From positions 62,001-126,000 of IMG/VR virus record IMGVR_UViG_3300033148_004740: a stretch of 64,000 nucleotides of DNA, one strand, 5' to 3'. The position numbers and the translations under genes are program-made. This DNA comes from a virus. Of the stretch, positions 61,992-64,000 are shown one piece after another; position 1 is the stretch's first letter, and every line of letters begins with the position of its first letter. The notes under the pieces were generated by a model. It was not told the DNA's origin and made no database searches. It saw nothing but the letters and a program-made list of their open reading frames with translations.

Positions 61992-62399
61992 TTATAGGCC
62001 CATCGCCGTAAAGGCATTGATCCCTTCGTTGGTTACTATTCTCCTACCTGAGCGGAAGTTCCCTCGTGCATGTGAGAACATAGAGCGGCCAGCAAGACCA
62101 GCACTTCTTCCGACGCCAAGACCTCGAGCTCGTGAGTGAGCAAAACGTCTAGCTCCAAAGCCTCCATAATATCCTACACCTGCTCCCATAGCTGCGCCGC
62201 CAAGAACACTCGTGTCACTAGACATCATACCCCATCCAGCTCCTGCTCCTGCTCCGATAATAGCTCGCCTACCATGGGGACTAGCCCAAGCACCGCGTGC
62301 TGCATTATTCAAATAGCCACCTCGAGCCACAGAGGCGCTTGCTCGTCCCCAAAGACGATCAGCACCGGCTCGTCCAGCTGCCCAAGCTCCTCCAATCAT
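61992..62399 (-). CDS. Gly/Ala-rich glycine-zipper-like protein 3
   Basis: A 135-residue protein. I choose ATG 62399, since AGGAGG lies five bases before it. A GTG at 62402, three bases earlier, would leave only two bases. The sequence is Gly/Ala/Arg-rich with GxxxG-like runs (IIGAGAGAGWGMM, GGAAMGAGVGYYGGFGARR), and ends with RRIVTNEGINAFTAMGL. It is the third of three similar proteins upstream of terminase. They may form membrane-inserting pores or line the virion interior. That is inference from composition. Confidence 0.68.
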   Translation of the reverse strand: MIGGAWAAGRAGADRLWGRASASVARGGYLNNAARGAWASPHGRRAIIGAGAGAGWGMMSSDTSVLGGAAMGAGVGYYGGFGARRFAHSRARGLGVGRSAGLAGRSMFSHARGNFRSGRRIVTNEGINAFTAMGL

Positions 62400-62401
62400 C
62401 A

Positions 62402-63322
62402 CTACCTCCTGTAGGCCCCGTCATGCATTAGGATACCTTCGTTACCCATAGCCATTCTACCGTTGATGTGCGTATTGTTCAACGCCATCAAACTTCTCTG
62501 TCTAGTTGTCGCCACTGTCCCGAATGGGTCTACAATAGGAGCTCCCATCTCTAGGCTCTTCATTTGCTTACCATACTCTTGAGCTGCTTCTCCAAACTGA
62601 TAGAAGCCATAGGCTCCACCAGCAGCGATAGCAAGAGGAGCAAGAACACCTGCACCAATACCAGCTTTAGCTAGAAGAGCAATACCGGCGCGCATAGCTC
62701 CCCACTCTGCTCCAAACCTAACCCCTGCTCCAACCGCTCCAGTAACTCCACCTTCCTGATAGCCAGTGTACATAGCATGGGCAGCAAACCCAACACCAAG
62801 AGCATGCCCTGCTATACCCATGCCTCCCATCTTTCCACCAGCACCCTTGAACGCCGCCCTTACCCCTCTCTCTTTGATAAAGTGTCCAGCTGCACGGAAT
62901 TGACCAGCTTTCTGAGCAGCTCCCCTTAGGGCTTGACCTCTAAGACCAGCTGTCCTAGCTCCAGTAGAGATTTGACCATGGATGGAGTGGCTTCTTGTCT
63001 GAAAGCTTCCCATTCCCCAACTAGGAGCATGGCCTTGACCAAACATCCTGCCATATCTTCCAGCTGCCGATGTTCCCATACCTAAGAAGCCAGCAGAACT
63101 ATACTGTCCAGTACGACTGAACATGGTTCCTTTACCAGATCCGAGTAGCCCCTGACCACGTGGGTCTTGCATGAAACCAAACGACTCAGCAAAGCCGACG
63201 CCCATTTCCTTTCCTATGGTGGTTCCGCCAGCAAAGCTAAGAGCTTGTGATCCAGCACGATGAGCACTACCTGCCCATGTCCCCGCTACTGCTCTAAACT
63301 TAGCTGCTTGATCAGAAGCCAT
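62402..63322 (-). CDS. Gly/Ala-rich glycine-zipper-like protein 2
   Basis: A 306-residue protein with GGGAGG before its ATG, which overlaps the previous stop by one base. It is Gly/Ala/Arg-rich with small-residue helices (TGAVGAGVRFGAEWGAMRAGIALLAKAGIGAGVLAP, in parts) that could cross or disturb a membrane. The C-terminus (ATTRQRSLMALNNTHINGR, then MGNEG) is of a kind seen at ends of tape-measure or internal proteins. Together with its neighbours it may be an ejected or tail-core protein, and the role is not proven. Confidence 0.68.
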   Translation of the reverse strand: MASDQAAKFRAVAGTWAGSAHRAGSQALSFAGGTTIGKEMGVGFAESFGFMQDPRGQGLLGSGKGTMFSRTGQYSSAGFLGMGTSAAGRYGRMFGQGHAPSWGMGSFQTRSHSIHGQISTGARTAGLRGQALRGAAQKAGQFRAAGHFIKERGVRAAFKGAGGKMGGMGIAGHALGVGFAAHAMYTGYQEGGVTGAVGAGVRFGAEWGAMRAGIALLAKAGIGAGVLAPLAIAAGGAYGFYQFGEAAQEYGKQMKSLEMGAPIVDPFGTVATTRQRSLMALNNTHINGRMAMGNEGILMHDGAYRR

Positions 63323-64000
63323 TAGCCATGCCTCCCTCTACTGAGTCCTTGGACTAGTCCATCGGTACTCTCTCTAAAGGATCGTTGCTGAGGCCCCATC
63401 ATTACAGGAGCTGGCCCAACCTGACCTGTTGGAGCATAGTTTCCTCGAGACATGAAGTCAGTCGCTGCCATCTGTGCATCATAGTTAGTATTCACCTGAG
63501 CTCCTTGTAAGGTAGGGGAGTCTGTGCCGCCTGAGGCAGAAAGCATACTGTACCCACCGTAGGCAGCTCCAGCTCCGCCTACTGTCATAAAGGGATGCTT
63601 GAGAGCAAAGCCAGCAGCTGTTCCAGCTGCATTAACGGCTCCAGCTCCGCCTCGAGCGGCAGAGCCAAGAATATTCGGTGCATTCATCACAGCCCCGGGA
63701 AGAAGTCTACCAGGATCATCCCAGGCTTTTTGTGCCCAGCCGCCAATCCCCTTCACTCCTTTCCAGGCTAACTTCCCTGCCCCTACGGCCCCACCAGCGG
63801 TCCCCTTGAAGGCTATGCCAGCAGCATTAGCCAATGGGCTCTGGGCAAAGACGTTAGCATTGAACCGAGCAGCACCAGGGGATATAGGAGTTCCGGCCTG
63901 AGTTCGGAGAAGCCCAAGAGGCTCCTCTCCTACTGAAGGCTTTCTGAAACGCCCAGTGATAAACGACCGTGACCGGCTGTTGGTATGACTGGGAAATGTG
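63322..64000 (-). CDS. Gly/Ala-rich glycine-zipper-like protein 1 (5' end beyond window)
   Basis: The minus-strand frame is open without a stop from the right edge (64000) to the stop at 63322, giving at least 225 residues. The N-terminus lies outside. A TTG at 63834 would be an internal start without need, since the upstream frame reads a sensible sequence (EEPLGLLRTQAGTPISPG). The protein has GxxxG-like segments (GTAGGAVGAGKLAWKG, MTVGGAGAAYGGYSM) and a C-terminus (RSFRESTDGLVQGLSRGRHG) like the ends of tape-measure-type proteins. It is the first of three similar proteins. Confidence 0.7.
   Translation of the reverse strand, partial: TFPSHTNSRSRSFITGRFRKPSVGEEPLGLLRTQAGTPISPGAARFNANVFAQSPLANAAGIAFKGTAGGAVGAGKLAWKGVKGIGGWAQKAWDDPGRLLPGAVMNAPNILGSAARGGAGAVNAAGTAAGFALKHPFMTVGGAGAAYGGYSMLSASGGTDSPTLQGAQVNTNYDAQMAATDFMSRGNYAPTGQVGPAPVMMGPQQRSFRESTDGLVQGLSRGRHG

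Noticed and set aside
61991-61996. TATAAT on the minus strand just before the terminase start
   Set aside because: It lies two bases before the ATG, no -35 fits, and transcription would begin inside the gene.
62400-62402. GTG start for the third Gly/Ala-rich gene
   Set aside because: Only two bases separate it from AGGAGG. The ATG three bases further has normal spacing.

Overview
The window is one continuous virion-morphogenesis cluster of a large tailed phage with a contractile tail (Caudoviricetes, myovirus type). The assignment rests on a terminase large subunit with ATPase and nuclease motifs, a portal, a prohead-protease-like protein, an HK97-like major capsid protein, a tail sheath, tail-tube-fold proteins, a gp25-like wedge protein, a baseplate-J-like protein, an OB-fold spike protein and a hub carrying an M23 peptidase. 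That 64 kb is spent on structure alone, including proteins of 1300, 1433 and 1975 residues, suggests a jumbo or near-jumbo genome. All 45 genes lie on the minus strand, so transcription runs from high to low coordinates and 'upstream' below means higher coordinates. Most genes abut or overlap by 1 to 11 bases, often as TAATG, TAGTG or ATGGNTAA junctions, and most have strong AGGAGG-like ribosome sites with ATG, GTG or TTG starts. No stretch over about 105 bases lacks a gene. I saw no tRNA, CRISPR, insertion sequence, integrase or replication gene. The host cannot be named from this sequence.

Layout in transcription order. 64000-61992: three Gly/Ala-rich, glycine-zipper-like proteins, the first cut by the window edge. 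61988-49533: head module with terminase, a small beta protein, an 842-aa hydrophobic protein, a portal fused to a MuF-like domain and zinc ribbon, a protease-scaffold fusion, a 415-aa head protein and the major capsid protein, followed by a Rho-independent terminator. 49450-37680: Ig-like, helical and long fibre-like or decoration proteins, with one good sigma70-type promoter near 46.64 kb and two GC-rich mosaic segments. 37628-30171: neck proteins, tail sheath, three tandem tail-tube-fold paralogues and a chaperone-like pair. 29245-15108: three giant proteins, namely a 1300-aa protein in the tape-measure slot, a 1433-aa protein with a possible RNA-polymerase beta'-like active-site motif, and the 1975-aa hub/M23 peptidase. 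15105-10173: spike, gp25, baseplate J and other baseplate wedge proteins. 10173-1: adhesion proteins with Ig-like, LamG-like, fibronectin-III-like and discoidin-like modules, the last cut by the left edge.

The most interesting candidate is the 1433-aa protein (21042-25343). Around residues 977-1034 it carries an R-x-P ... L-x-P ... A-D-K-D-A-D arrangement resembling the metal-binding signature of the beta' double-psi barrel of multisubunit and crAss-like virion RNA polymerases. Its place among tail-core genes would fit a polymerase packaged in the virion and delivered with the DNA. This is inference from motif reading only. Other notable points are the triplicated tail-tube fold with a helical insertion in one copy, the portal-MuF-zinc-ribbon fusion, and the mosaic base composition of two fibre-like genes.
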